This document shows, one piece after another, positions 1 to 11,589 of a stretch of DNA of 64,000 nucleotides (position 1 is its first letter; each line of letters starts with the position of its first letter). Both the position numbers and the translations under genes were made by a program. A model generated the notes under the pieces. It was not told the origin of the DNA, made no database searches, and saw nothing but the letters and a program-made list of their open reading frames with translations. The DNA lies in the NCBI GenBank assembly GCA_050084515.1, contig CM114275.1, forward strand, positions 11,656,001-11,720,000, in the 5' to 3' direction. This stretch comes from Blasia pusilla. Lineage: Eukaryota > Marchantiophyta > Marchantiopsida > Blasiales.

Positions 1-528
1 TAAGGAATAAACGAAATATAATGTAAAAAAAAATACTTGAATGAAAAAAAAAAATAGATCCACATTCGTATATGATTCTCTCTTGCCTATTTGCATTTTT
101 CAGATTCCTTCTTACACCATGGGCACCTTACTAGTTCTCACTACCTTACTAGTTCTCATTGAACCAAATTCGAGGATGCAAAACGCAACATGTTGAACTG
201 AACGCGGATTGATGAAATGCATGAGGAGTGGCTCACGATCACCCCTTTAAGGATTTTCAAATGCCATCCTACTCATGTCCATGTGCCATGGAAGCATCCT
301 TACATCACCATAAATCATCATGGTCGAATGTAGCACCGAAAAGTCACTAGATGTAGAATTGTTTCCGTCTGATCGGATGAAGGCGGCGACCCTAAACCCC
401 TTCTTTCTTTTCAAGGCCGGTTTTGGTCCGCGGGTTTTCCTCTCTACACCCCCTCCTTTGTATCTTGATGGGTTTTCCATCTAGCGTTTTTATTAAAGTT
501 TATCTATTATTAAAGCCTTTGCTCTGAA

Positions 529-573
529 TACTCGTACAATACTGCCCCTAACGTGGGCAGTATTGTACGAGTA
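529..573. repeat. Perfect 19-bp inverted repeat, 7-bp loop
   Basis: Positions 529-547 are exactly complementary to 555-573, with loop 548-554. The arm core reads TACTCGTACAATACTGCCC. It lies about 205 bp upstream of the start codon of the thioredoxin-like gene. It could form a cruciform or RNA hairpin, bind a dimeric regulator, or be a footprint of a small foldback element. The rest of 1-779 holds no gene I can support; short TAGGGTT and CCCTAAACC strings occur near 390 and 585. Confidence 0.8.
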
Positions 574-779
574 AACTTCCGGGCTACTTTTAGGGTTCAT
601 CTCGTGTTAATGGCACGTCTGGACGTGTTCTGCGGGGAAGGAAAGAAGAAAAGAAGGCTCCGAAAAGAATAAAGCCATTTGTATCAAAGCGTTCCCTGTG
701 TGCGTTTATTCCAGATGGATTTTCATCACCCGCATTTTATTGAGAACTCGTTTTCCCCTGTTGCGTAAGGAGAAGAGAG

Positions 780-1995
780 ATGGAGTTCAGGGTCCAACGA
801 GTTGTGGTGTCCATATTGTTGTTTAGTGCTGTGGCAGCGATACCAATCCCTACGCGCTACGATGGCTTCGCCTTCCCCCAGCACTCCGGCAATGGACCTG
901 TTCTTCTGGAGGCTTTCATCGATCCTCTGTGCATCGACTGTCTCACGGCTTGGCCCACCGTCACCCTCCTCCTGGAAGTTTACGGACCAGCTCTATTGCT
1001 TATCGTCCATCCTTTCCCGGCGCCGTACGTTGCTTCTCTCGTGATGAATTGCTTCTCTGAGCTTGCTTGCAACATCGCATGTTGTTATTGACATCGAGCT
1101 GCCTTGATGTTTGGGATTGTTTCAATTTCCTTGCAGATTTCACCATAACTCTTTCTTTTCTGCGCGGGCATTGCACATAGCCGCCAGTTTGAATATTTCA
1201 TCCACATACCCTCTTCTGGAGCTGATATTCAAAAACCAGGTTCGCGACTCATCTGCTGCCAATGCAATGGTTTCTCACATCGCCACCGCCGAGTTCGACC
1301 TCAATTGTCGTACTTCCATGTCTTAACGTGAAGTGATGTCCTTGTTCAACAGAATTCTTTCTTGAACGATGCCACTGAACACGAATCTCCCGCGGATGTA
1401 GTTTCTCGTTTGGTGGGTCTGGCAGCAGACCTAGGATTATCCTCCGACGACTTCAAAGCTGGTTTCACCGAGTCATCCACTGACGAGGCGACCCGAATTT
1501 CCTTCAAGGTTAGTACATCACAAGAGTCTTCTCTGTCTCCTCTGCATAAATAGTGAGAGCGAAAGGATTCAACTCTCGCGAACAAAAGTACCACCTTCCA
1601 GAAGAGGTTTTCAGTACCAAATTTTCCTCCAGAAGAAGAGCAGTTCTTCTGCAAATTCATCCAGTTCGGAACTCCATTTGTGGTGGAAACATGAAAACCC
1701 ATAATGAACGAACACTTCTTTGTGACAAAATCTAGCATGTGCCCAAACTTGTCACTGCTGGATAAGTGTATTTGATGAGCTGTCCAACTTATATTGCTCT
1801 CAGTACGGATGCGCCAGAACTGTCACGTCGACGCCCACTTTTCTCGTGAATGGAATTCCTGTCACAGCCGACCAGACTTGGAGCTTGCGAGAGTGGCAGA
1901 ATATATTAGATCCACTAATCTCGGATGGACCGTCCCCGGCGTCGTCTCGCGTCGGCGCCAGCTACCTTCCGATAAAGATTCCATCGCAGCGCTAG
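780..1995 (+). CDS. Secreted DsbA-like thioredoxin-superfamily protein, four exons
   Basis: Four exons join in frame: 780-1024, 1137-1239, 1353-1508 and 1804-1995. All three introns are GT-AG, and the predicted protein has 231 residues. It resembles the plant thioredoxin-superfamily proteins typified by Arabidopsis At1g76020, of similar length. Residues 1-20 form a signal peptide with hydrophobic core VVVSILLFSAVAA, so it probably enters the secretory pathway. The thioredoxin fold follows: EAFIDPLCIDC (Cys51-x-x-Cys54), the helix segment FHHNSFFSARALHI across the first splice junction, and the cis-proline strand STPTFLVNG near residues 177-185. It ends with REWQNILDPLIS, as in the plant family. 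From memory, the Arabidopsis proteins have CPDS at the active site, so the full CxxC here may mean retained redox activity. No neighbour suggests a pathway. No frameshift or internal stop is present, so I regard it as a functional gene; the substrate is unknown. Confidence 0.88.
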
Positions 1996-3925
1996 GCTCT
2001 TTCCTAGCATTCGTGCTGATTCGTGAAGGTACAAGCGTCCTGGGATCTGACGCATCTTTAATAGAAATTCGTGAGATTCGCTCACGAATCCCATAGAAGC
2101 TGTTGTGTCGGGTTGGAGACCAGGGAAGGGACGACGTTAAACTAGTCGTTCGATGGGAATCAAAATTGGAACGACGTTAAAATAGCATGTTAAAATAGCA
2201 TGGTTCGATGGGAATCAAAATTGGAACATCCTCATGCGACCTTCATGTGGTTTGGAAATTTGATTACCTTCGCAATCGTCATATTTTCCTTTATTATTGT
2301 ATTAAGATCAGCAAAATGATATGGGTAGCCCTCCAATTGTACACATCGATACTATATTTGGAGAGTAATTGTATTGGGATCATTTTTTCATTTGCCACTT
2401 ATAGGATTGGTAAAAAATTTCTTAAAATGATATTTGAAAATTTGGAGATTTACTTATAGGAGGTAGTATAAATTTGTGCACTTCATGGGCTTAAACACTG
2501 TCTTTTGAGGTGGTCCCTTCTTGTAACACCTTATGAATTTAGTTTCATCTAACTAATGTAGAGAAAAGGAGTTGGTAGGATTATGGAGGAGAAGATGGAG
2601 TGATGTTTAGATTTGTATTTGTAACTATTTGCATCATGATCAAATCTTTTCAATCTAAGATCCAACCTGTTCATCTTTTTGAGTTTTAATTTTGGGGTTG
2701 TCATTTTTCCATTTCAGATGGAGTTTTCCAAAGTTCTTGGGATCATTGAATTTCTTTTTCTCCTAAATATTCTCATAAATTGTTACATGCAATTTCACAC
2801 ATAATGCCTTTCTTACTGTATGATATTGGGTCACCATCAATATAAAGAAATCATTCTTGCTTTTCTTGATCTCTTGATATAGGCCGGACCCTATATCACA
2901 AATTCATTCTCTCATAACTATTATTGGTGCGCGACTCATTTCCTCATCACATCTTTTTCGACGTTTACAATTTCTTTTATAATTTTCTTCTTGAGCATTT
3001 ATTTTGGACCTGTTTTGATTGTCTTGATAAACTTGTACTTTTCATGCCAAGCAGGTGGTCTAGAATTTCTTTCTTTCCAAGACGTCTATTTTTGTGTACG
3101 GGTTTGTTTTAGGTCAATTCTTTTCAATTGTCTTCCTTGCTATTTCAACTCTTTGTCTTGCTGTTTCACATCTACACACGTTTGCTATTTCCTTACGGAC
3201 ATTAGAAGTTCATATTTTTGAGCTACTTTTTCATTTACCATATTAGTAAGGTATCCATTTAAAGACATTAGAAATTCATATTCTTGAACTACTTCTTGAT
3301 ATACCATAGTTGTAAGGTAAGAAAAAAAAGAGTATTTGAAAAGCTTTTGTTAGTGAAAAATTAATGATGTTCAAATTTTTTTTCGTGATTATATGAAATT
3401 ATTTTTTTTATTAAAATAATTTGTATTTTCTAAAATCTTAGAAGAATAATAACATTTTATTGTTCTTAGGAATAAAAATTTTCCATTCAAATTTAAATAA
3501 TATTCCAATATATAAAGTAATTTGATCTTTCTATAAAATTTAGACGAAATCTACTCCTTCATTAAATTTTATTTCCATTTTCCATCAAATATGAATTGAA
3601 GTAAAAATTCTACAAATTTGGATATTTATCATATTTATTATATTTTATTAATATTTATAATCACATATTATAATATTATATGAATGATTAATTTATTAAT
3701 ATATATTCGAGGGAAAGCCTTATTCGATTCCTTTATTTTATTTTTATCCATCTAGTAAGATTCAAGCAACAAAATTTAAGGATGTTGCCTATTTTGTCTC
3801 ATTGCCCTGTTATCTTATCATATTTTGCATATGTGGTCATCCATTATTATATAGATAGATTTTTATTTTTTTCAATTACTTTTTATAACTTTTCAGATAA
3901 CTTTCAATCATAAATTCATCATTGT
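1996..3925. other. AT-rich intergenic region
   Basis: I see no supported gene here. A 25-bp direct repeat occurs at 2148-2172 and 2203-2227, within a short duplicated block that also repeats GACGTTAAA. The stretch 3400-3720 is strongly AT-rich. Reading frames in this interval are short and show no recognisable motif. Confidence 0.5.
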
Positions 3926-4539
3926 TTGATCTTATTTTTCCATCTAAAATTTGGACTAGGTTTGGGTTTCGAGTTTCAACGCAAAACTCGAGTTCCATCT
4001 CGTGCCCTTGAGACGTCGTTTGGTGCTAAAAGGGGATTTGTGTGCCAAGACTTATTGAAGAGACTCCCCCTTACTAGTACTTCTAGGGATCCCTGCCCTC
4101 CCCCTAACTTTAGGGAAAGACAGCCGAGCCCCTTAGATTGGCCCTCAATCCGAATGCTCTCACAGCTATTTTTGGCCAATATCTCAGCATTATACGTTCG
4201 CTGAGATTTTTAGTACGTTGGAAGCTTCTCAGGATAAGCTTTGCAACGCAATCGTATTTGTCCCAAATACAGATTGGGGATAAACTTTATGGTCCAAAAC
4301 AGTGTTAAAATCCCCAAACGCTCGTCTTGTTGTAAAACTGGTTCTCACCTCTTTGGCAACCAACCTTGCAAGACTCAACTCATCTAAAGTCTTGGCTCAC
4401 ATTTGGTTCATTTTTCCTGGTCGCGATCACAAACATATGAAAAGCACAACTCTGTTCCGCGTTTCGTCTCTTGGATTTTTCCAAGAGACTTTTCCCAAAG
4501 CCTCTCCAAAGGATAATGATTGTAGCGTGAATCCACTAG

Positions 4540-6155
4540 AGTTCTGATGTTCCGCTTGGCACCTATTTGGTGTTTGTTTGGTTATGAGGGTCGCAATATT
4601 ATCTCCCCTCTTCCTCCTCCTCCTTCCCCAACCTACTTATCTCCTCATCGTCGTCCATCACCACCTTTTGCACCTCCCACCCCTCTCCTTGTAACCCTTC
4701 TACTTCTACATTTGTGCCAAAAGTTGGTTGTATACCTTGCGGTAAGGAGTTTGATCCTAATGAGATCAAAAGACATCAGTGGTATTGTCAATCAATTTAT
4801 GGGCCTTCAATCCCTAACCCAATACAACCTCCTTCTACATTCCCTACAATAATTGCTTGGACCTGGTTAAGCCAAATTGATCTCCTTCGCTATTTCCATC
4901 CAGATCTCGCTCGTTCTAGACTCTACACTTGCATTCCTATTGGTCTTGGTCCCATCATCCAACAAACATTGCTTTTCCCATTAGAAAGGTTAACGCAAGA
5001 TCCAACACATATCAATGTTTGGTATGGCTTATTACTCTTCCTATAATGGATTTTGGTCCTCCCTCCAAGGGTCGGTGCAACGGGTCATTGTGAAACCTCC
5101 CTACATATTCAACGCTTTATGTCTTGAGATTGGGAGAATCTTCAATATGAGAATGTACTTTGAGTAGAGGTCTTAACTATGGCTCATCCCATTCAATATG
5201 CCAATCATGGAAGGCCTTCAATTCAACAACGTCTTTGATGAAGTCTACTTTTTGGGCAAGTTGGTGAGTTTTACGTGTAGCTCGAGCATTGGGTCCTCTC
5301 TCTTCGGCGGCTCCAAGTGCAGACACAGTGGTTCTCTTAGAAGCTCTTCACCCTCCTTCAAGTGATGATGCAACATCTTTTATGGAAGACTATTCAACAG
5401 ATCTTGACTTGGAGGTTTTCACAAGGATTTTTCTTCATACTCCTTGCTTATGAGCAAGCAGGCTATCAGGGATGGGTTTTGAGCATCTCTGATATATTGC
5501 TTTATCCAGGAGATTCAACAAGTGGCTTTGTCTCTCTATATAAGATGTGTGCACACATTGTGGCATGTCGTCTTCCATTCTTTATCTCTAGGCTCATAGG
5601 GGCTTGTTATTTGTTGGCTATGGATAGCCTCCTTTAGGTGTCCGAGCTTTGGCTATTGGAGAATTTTATACCGCTTGGTTAGTCGATCTCTATGCTTGCA
5701 ATTTCGTCCTCACTTTAATGCCCACTTATTTCCTCATCGATTTGGAATGGCAACTCCTGGTGGTGAGGTTGTGGTGCATGGGATTCGCTCCACTCTTGAT
5801 ATTTATCCAGACTGGATAGCAATTCAAGTCGATGTGGCTAACGCATTCAATTTTGTTTCTCATGCGGCCATCTTTAAGGAGTTACGTTTTGCAGGAGGAC
5901 AACTTGCGAGTCTCATTCCATTAGTTTGCTCCTTCTATGCCTATGATACACCCATAATTTATTCTCATCATGCTACTTTCGAGGAATATAGTATTCTCCA
6001 CTCGACTTGTGGCACGGATCAAGGTAATCCCATGGATGACCTACTCTTTGCCATCGCCCATTTTTGTGCCCTTCGATCATCAGCACAAGCATTTCCATCT
6101 TGTCTTTTCTCTTCTATTCTAGATGACACTCATATTATAGGTCCTCCTTCTAAAG
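4540..6155 (+). mobile_element. Decayed reverse-transcriptase element with zinc-finger-like leader
   Basis: A broken ORF set reads on the plus strand. Around 4720-4790 a Cys2-His-Cys pattern appears (CIPCGKEF, then KRH and YC), followed at 4900-5045 by the leader seen in some plant and algal RT genes (PLERL, then W and LLLFL). From 5675 to 6155 the RT core is readable: FGMATPGGEVVVHG, then IQVDVANAFNFVS (catalytic Asp of motif A), GTDQGNPMDDLLFA (motif B), and SILDDTHIIGPP, where LDD is the metal-binding pair of motif C. Several stops and frameshifts lie between the leader and the core. No endonuclease is visible. A related leader, on the minus strand, is at 35446-35847. The element ends abruptly at about 6155, fused to Mutator-like sequence. 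The 3926-4540 stretch upstream may belong to it but has no motif I recognise. Confidence 0.6.
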
Positions 6156-7795
6156 TTGGCAGTTTGAAGATGTGTTGGTTACTCTTATTGGAGGTGATGA
6201 AGGAAAACAAAAGGCCACCTCCAAAAATTTATGGATTCATGGCGGACAATGCACAACCTGGATGGATTTCCATCAAGGAAGTGTTCCGCGGTGGAGAGGT
6301 TCAACCAGAGAGGGAAAGGTCATATGCTTTCCATTGGCAATAGTGTGTGAATCGGTTCACCAAATCTTGTATCAAGGAGAATAAGCGAACAGAGCATGTC
6401 ACTCTATTCCAACGCTGGAAGGACAGCAAAACCTTGAAACAGGCCATGGAGTGCCAAGAAGAACTTCATGGGTGGTGGAGGAAGCATGCGATTGAGGGGA
6501 AGTACAAAGAGTTGTGCTCTTGGCTCAGTTGGTGGACTGTACGAATGAGATAATGGAGAAACTTCATGTGGCGGGTGAGTTATGTATTTTGTCCTTTCGA
6601 GCTCATGCTGAGAATTGTTTGAAAAGTTGTAGCTCAAGTTGAGAAGCGTGGGAACCATAGGGATTTCAAACCGCAGAAACCAAGGAATCAATTTAAGCAC
6701 TTCTTCTGCCCAAATGAATCATGCGCTTTTCGAAAGTCTTATCCGGCTGCCATTGGAGCTCTAGGGAATACCCCCATGATTTGGCCCATTGCTGTAGGTA
6801 CAAATTGATCTTAGGACGAAGTAGACAATCTTATAAGTGTCAGTTTTAGACTCGTAGATGGAGGCAGTTCAGAACATGTTCACATTACAGAGACCTTGCA
6901 TTTTGGATTCAACCCAAGATTGATGTCAACATATACCCTGAGAAGGTGGATAATCTCAATCCACTATTTCTGCTTGAGTCTAGAAATGGGGTGAAGAGAA
7001 ACATAATGTGTAGGCCAACGGTAGAGAGAGCAAAGAAAATTGCATCAGCTTGGGAGGAAAACATGGAAATCATCGCCACAAAAGACGTTTAGAGTGGCAA
7101 TGGAATAAGAAGGATGTATTGGGTCAGGAACAAAACTGTAAATTCAAGTGTCATAGGGATGTATGTGGTGCACATCTGTTGCTTTCCCATATGTTCCTGT
7201 GATGACTTTGTCCAAAGAGAGACAAGTGGGAAAAGATATTTCCCTTGTAAGCAGATGTACTATGTGTATCTTGTAGTTTTAAGAGAGTCAGAGGTAGAAG
7301 TAGGAATCCACCAACCAATTCTGTCCCTCAAAGAAGTACAAAGTATTTAAAACAAACCACTTTGAGGATGCAAAATGAGGTCTTAGATTGTACTTTCATT
7401 TGCTAGAACCTTCACTTTGAGCTTAAACTCTATTCAGCCAAGGAAAAATGATAGATTGTTTCCAAACCTTGAATGGAAAAAGTGATTTGTTCCACATTTA
7501 TGATTCCAATGATTTTTCAGTTTTAAAAATTTTGTGCAAGTTGCAACTCGTCGGATTCAGACGGGTTGCCAAAATGTGGAAGAGGAAAAAAAAATGTGGG
7601 AATGCCTAAGCACTGAGAGAAAAAATGCAAAAAAAACACACAAAAAGTTTCCTCTCTTCACCCAACGGAAACTCTCTTCAAATCACAGGAAACTCTCTTT
7701 AAAAAATAATCTCTTTGGGTTGAAGGTAGTTTCCTCTCTCCTCTCTCTCCTCTCTTTCTCTCTTCACCTCCTTTTATCGCGCCTCCCTTAGTTCC
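6156..7795 (+). mobile_element. Mutator-like element, copy A (3' part)
   Basis: The sequence begins inside the transposase at SLKMCWLLLLEV and continues through YGFMADNAQPGW, the region around the second catalytic Asp of MULE transposases, and FTKSCIKENKR. The interior exon present in copy B (25245-26040) is missing. The C-terminal SWIM-type zinc finger follows at about 7150-7280 (CSCDDFVQRETSGKRYFPC), but its last ligand reads CKQ where copy B has CKH. The 3' untranslated end carries one palindromic unit (7543-7569) and a TC-rich tail ending at about 7795, matching the 3' end of copy B near 27145. Multiple stops make it non-functional. Confidence 0.65.
7543..7569. repeat. Single ~27-bp palindromic unit (MULE copy A 3' region)
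   Basis: GCAACTCGTCGGA is followed by a diverged complementary arm ending CGGGTTGC. The unit occupies the same place relative to the transposase end as the unit at 26890-26916 in copy B. This shows it was present in the common ancestor of the two element copies. Confidence 0.8.
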
Positions 7796-7837
7796 ATCAA
7801 CGTAGCAAATGAATATACACCTTTCATATTTGGGGTC

Positions 7838-9061
7838 TTATTTTTTACATCTTTTAGGAGGAACATGAACATAACAAATACAACTAAATACTTTCAGGAA
7901 GGAAAAATCATATTGACTTCTTGTGAAGACTTCGAATGGAGTCTTATCATGAACTCCTACTGTTGGAGTTTGGTTGATTAAGAAGACTGCACATGCTACA
8001 GCCTCTACCCAATACTCCTTAGGCATGTTCTTCTCATTTAGCATAGCTCGTGCTGTCTTAGAAATATGTCGATTCTTCCTCTTAGCCACTCCATTTTTTT
8101 TGAGTGTAACGACAAGTCTGTTGACGACGATGACGTTGGATGCCATTCAAATGTAAATAGTCATCAAACTTTGTTGAAAGATACTCTCCTTTTCTATGAC
8201 AATGCAAATTTCAGAATGTGTTCTCCTGTCTGCTTCTCTACTAGAACTCTTAATGTTTGGAACATTGAGAACACCTCTAACTTGGCTTTCAGAAAGTATA
8301 CCCATATATACCTAGAGAAGTCATCAATAAATGAAACAAAGTATTGGCAACCACTAAGGCTATGTTGTAATGTTGTCCATAGATCACTATGGATCAACTC
8401 AAATATCTTGGATGCTCTTCTACCTTGCTTTGGAAAAGGAAATCTAGCTTGTTTTCCAAATTGGCAAGCATGACATACCTCTATCGTAACTAGACTCGCT
8501 AATTTAGGAAGTCCTATTACTATATTAGATGATAAAATATTCTGTAATCTTTGAAGATTCATGTGTCCAATTCTCTTATGCCATACATTTAGATCCGTGA
8601 CTTGTTGGTCAGTTTGACCATACATTATTGTTTGAATCTCTGACATAGAAACATATAATTTGAACATTCTGCTTGATCTAGTTCCTTTGGCTATCGTAGT
8701 CTGGTCATCCATTATTTCGATGAAATGCTCATCTATGTTAAACTTCACTTGATAACCCTGTTCTACTATTTGTCCTCCAGAAATCAAGGTTCTTGCACTT
8801 GGTAGGAACATAGAGAATATTTCCAAGAGCGCAAAGAGCATCTGATTCTATTGGAACTTTATCGGTATGCGTGATATGATGTCGAGTGTGATCTCCTGTG
8901 AGCATAATTGCAGGACCTTTCACCGGCTCTATACTACTCAACCATTTAGCTTGTGAGGTTATGTGATTTGATGCACCAAAGTCAATATACCAATCTATTA
9001 TCGAGTCTTTCTTGACAATTGCTCCCATATGATGAGTCATGACCAAGAGGTGCTCAACAGA
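7838..9061 (-). mobile_element. Ty1/copia remnant: protease, GAG-pre-integrase, integrase
   Basis: Read on the minus strand, three overlapping fragments give the copia order. A retroviral-type protease (WYIDFGASNHIT) is followed by a zinc-binding GAG-pre-integrase segment (LNVWHKRIGHMNLQRLQNIL, then CHACQFGKQ). Next comes the integrase core (HSDLWTTLQ, SFIDDFSRYIWVYFLK) and its later part (NGVAKRKNRHISKTARAML, KTPFEVF, FLKVFSCICYVHVP). The protease active site reads DFG where DSG or DTG is expected, so it would be inactive. Reverse transcriptase and RNase H are absent and the reading frame is broken. Its 5' side meets a truncated LTR of family A at about 9062. Confidence 0.8.
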
Positions 9062-10145
9062 AGTTCCAAGAGAGTCTTTGTGCAAAGACTTTGAAAAAAG
9101 ATAAAAGAACAAAGAGCAAACACTAAGAAAGCAAAGAAGCACAAGAAAGAATTAGAGAGTCTTCACAAAACGGAAAGAGCATGAAGAGTAGGAATAGAAA
9201 AAGAAATAATGTTTTTGAAGAAAACAAAAGGAAGGAAAGTCACGAGAAGGACTTCTTTGCGGTAGCAACAACATTAGTAAGTGCTTCACAAAGATAGGAT
9301 AGGAGTGCTTTGCGTCAAGTGAAGACTATAGATAGTGAACCGTCATGGTGGTTTTGGAAGATTAGAAATGTAAGGACGCACGGTTCAGTTGGAAGCGGAA
9401 GAGACATCAACTGACTCAAGGGCAAGGGAGAGTTGGAAGATTTGAACCGTGGGATTGACACTTAGAAATCTAGAAGGAAGTAGAAAGATCAGCCACGAAT
9501 TGTAAAGAGACTATTTAAAGAATAGCGCAAAAGAGCGAGGGGTCATTCCCTTCTGTATTGAGTTATCAATACTTTTGTTGATTGTGTGAAGAAGTTCTTT
9601 AGGGATGATCCAACCCGAAGAGTCTTGTATCTTCTGAAGCTTGTAGCACTATCTAGTTTCCTCCACTCTTTGATGTAGGAAAAGTGTCCTCATTCATTCT
9701 TTCTGATGTGCGAAGTTGAGTGTCAATTGGGTTGTTGTAGGGATGGGTGTGGAGTCTTTCATTTCAAAATTCCCAAGGATAATCAGGAAGAGCATAGGAA
9801 AGCTGTTATACAGTGAGTAACCTACCATGACAGATTCAGTTCTAAAAGTAGGGTGAGCCGCACCTTCTGAAGGTCTCTGTGAGGTCCTTGTTTGAACTTT
9901 GGTATCCAAGATTCGTAGGATTCTTTCTCTACACTTGAGAAGAGTTTCTTTTGGAAGACAACCGTTTTAATCTTTTGTACTAGTGAGGACGTAGTCATTG
10001 AAGTATTGAGGTACTTAGTGAAGAAGGAGTTATTCTTTAGATTTCATACAAAACCTCTATTTTCTCAAGAAACAATGATCTCTTGGGAACAAACTTTATA
10101 TTTTGCGACTAAGGGAGTACCTTTTTCCTTGAGTTTTACATTACA
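9062..10145 (+). mobile_element. LTR of retrotransposon family A, 5'-truncated
   Basis: This stretch matches, in inverted orientation, most of the LTR at 14865-16358. Shared blocks include GGGATGATCCAA near 9602, CACTCTTTGATGTAG near 9665 and GATCTCTTGGGAACAAACTT near 10077. It ends with TTACA at 10145, the same terminus as the other family-A and family-B LTRs. About 480 bp of the LTR start are missing where it meets the copia remnant. A gag-like region follows directly, so it was probably a 5' LTR. Confidence 0.75.
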
Positions 10146-10154
10146 GCTACTACG

Positions 10155-10862
10155 ATGGAGGAGGATTTGAATAAGTTGAAGCTGGTCTAGGAAGACGGGA
10201 GGTAGTACCATGCGACCTCGAGCCAAGCCCAAGAGTAGGAGGAGGGATGGAAGTACCTCGCCCCGTACCTCCTCCCTGTACCTTTGAGGTCCGAGGAAGA
10301 AATGACTTGGAACCCATTTGGGGATTCCAAGGACGAGGTACCTCCAAAGCTGCCAAAGCCAGAACCAATACCTCCTCCTTCACAAAGAGCCAACCAAGGG
10401 CCTAACGGTGAAGAGTAGCATATGGCCAACGTAAGGAAAATGCTCTTACGGTACCCCACTTTTGCAGGAGGCCAGAGGGATGACGTGAATAATTTTGTGT
10501 TGGAATTTACCCATGTAGCCAAGGCTAATGGGAAGGATCAGAGGAAGAATTGTTAAGGGTCTTTCGAGGGCTGTTGAAGAAGAGAGCCAGTCAATGGTAT
10601 GATGGGATGGAGGCCGAGGCCAAAGAAACTTCGTAGGGTGTTTTGCAAACCTTCTTGCATGAGTTTAGGGATTTGGAGTTTGAAGACCGACTCCTAACCA
10701 AGCTTTGCGGTTTGAGGAGGAGGAAGAAGGAGACCTTAAGGGATGTCGTGAGAATACTCATCGCTGCCAACATACATGAGTTGTCATTCACACACATGTC
10801 TAAGATCCATCTAGCTATGAATCTTAATATCTCTACACATGAACGCTTGGCAACCCCAATAT
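10155..10862 (+). pseudogene. Ty3/gypsy gag remnant
   Basis: After a Gly/Pro/Arg-rich leader containing stops, the plus strand encodes a retrotransposon gag core. It includes YPTFAGGQRDDVNNFVLEF, a segment with SQWYDGMEAEAKE, and FLHEFRDLEFEDRLLTKLCGL. This is the F-x-G, W-Y and F-x-x-x-F layout of the Retrotrans_gag family. At least two frameshifts or stops interrupt it (about 10540-10640). It lies immediately downstream of the family-A LTR end, so it is probably the gag of that element. It is cut off near 10760 by the repeat shared with 11493-11584. Confidence 0.6.
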
Positions 10863-11587
10863 AAAGTTGAATACGCATTGTAAACTCTGATGAAATGTGC
10901 AATCAACTGTGCTACATCCAGACATCCATATTCATGAATTAGATACACATTGATATAGCACCAAGAGAAAGTGTACACCAAAACTCCCAAAATGTGTGAT
11001 CTTCCTTATTGACTGCTCCTAGCCCACTCTTCAAGAGAGAATCTAGGCTCAATACATGCAAGTTGCACTGTATCATGGATCCCAACAAGGGTCTGAAATC
11101 CTAAGGAGATGAGCTCCAAATGAGTTTCATCCAAGGTATACCCCCTTGGCACCTCCATGGGTGACATGTGCATACATGTAACCTCCCTCCTAGCGGGTCA
11201 CTACCAACCAGTAGTACACACATGCTAGCTCCCTAACAACTACACATGTGGTCCCCTCATGGGACCAACTACCAACTAACCCACGACCTTATAGGTCCAA
11301 GTGGAGCCATACACGGTTAGGAAGGTCAACCTCTCCAAGGTTGCCACTCCTCATAAAGGGAAGGGTGACCTACACCTCATAAGAGCATGTCACATATGAC
11401 CTCTCCAAATAGGGAAGTACAAGACCCCTCTAAGGCATCGATACTATCTCACCCTACGCCTCATCTAACATGACACTTTTCGTGCAAATGTACATCGTTG
11501 CCAACATACATCAGCTGTCATGCACACACATGTCTAAGATCCATCTACCTATGAATTCTAACATCTCTACACATGAACAATTGGACA
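10761..11587 (-). repeat. Possible 3' LTR of the PHD-gypsy element, with ~90-bp direct repeat
   Basis: Segments 10761-10850 and 11493-11584 are similar in the same orientation (shared blocks ACACACATGTCTAAGATCCA and TCTCTACACATGAAC) and lie about 730 bp apart. On the minus strand a candidate polypurine tract, AGCTAGGGGGCGATTGG, is followed within a few bases by TGTCCAATTG. This suggests an LTR start at 11587 for the gypsy element upstream. The other boundary is unclear, and no gene is visible in the interval. Confidence 0.35.
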
Positions 11588-11589
11588 AT

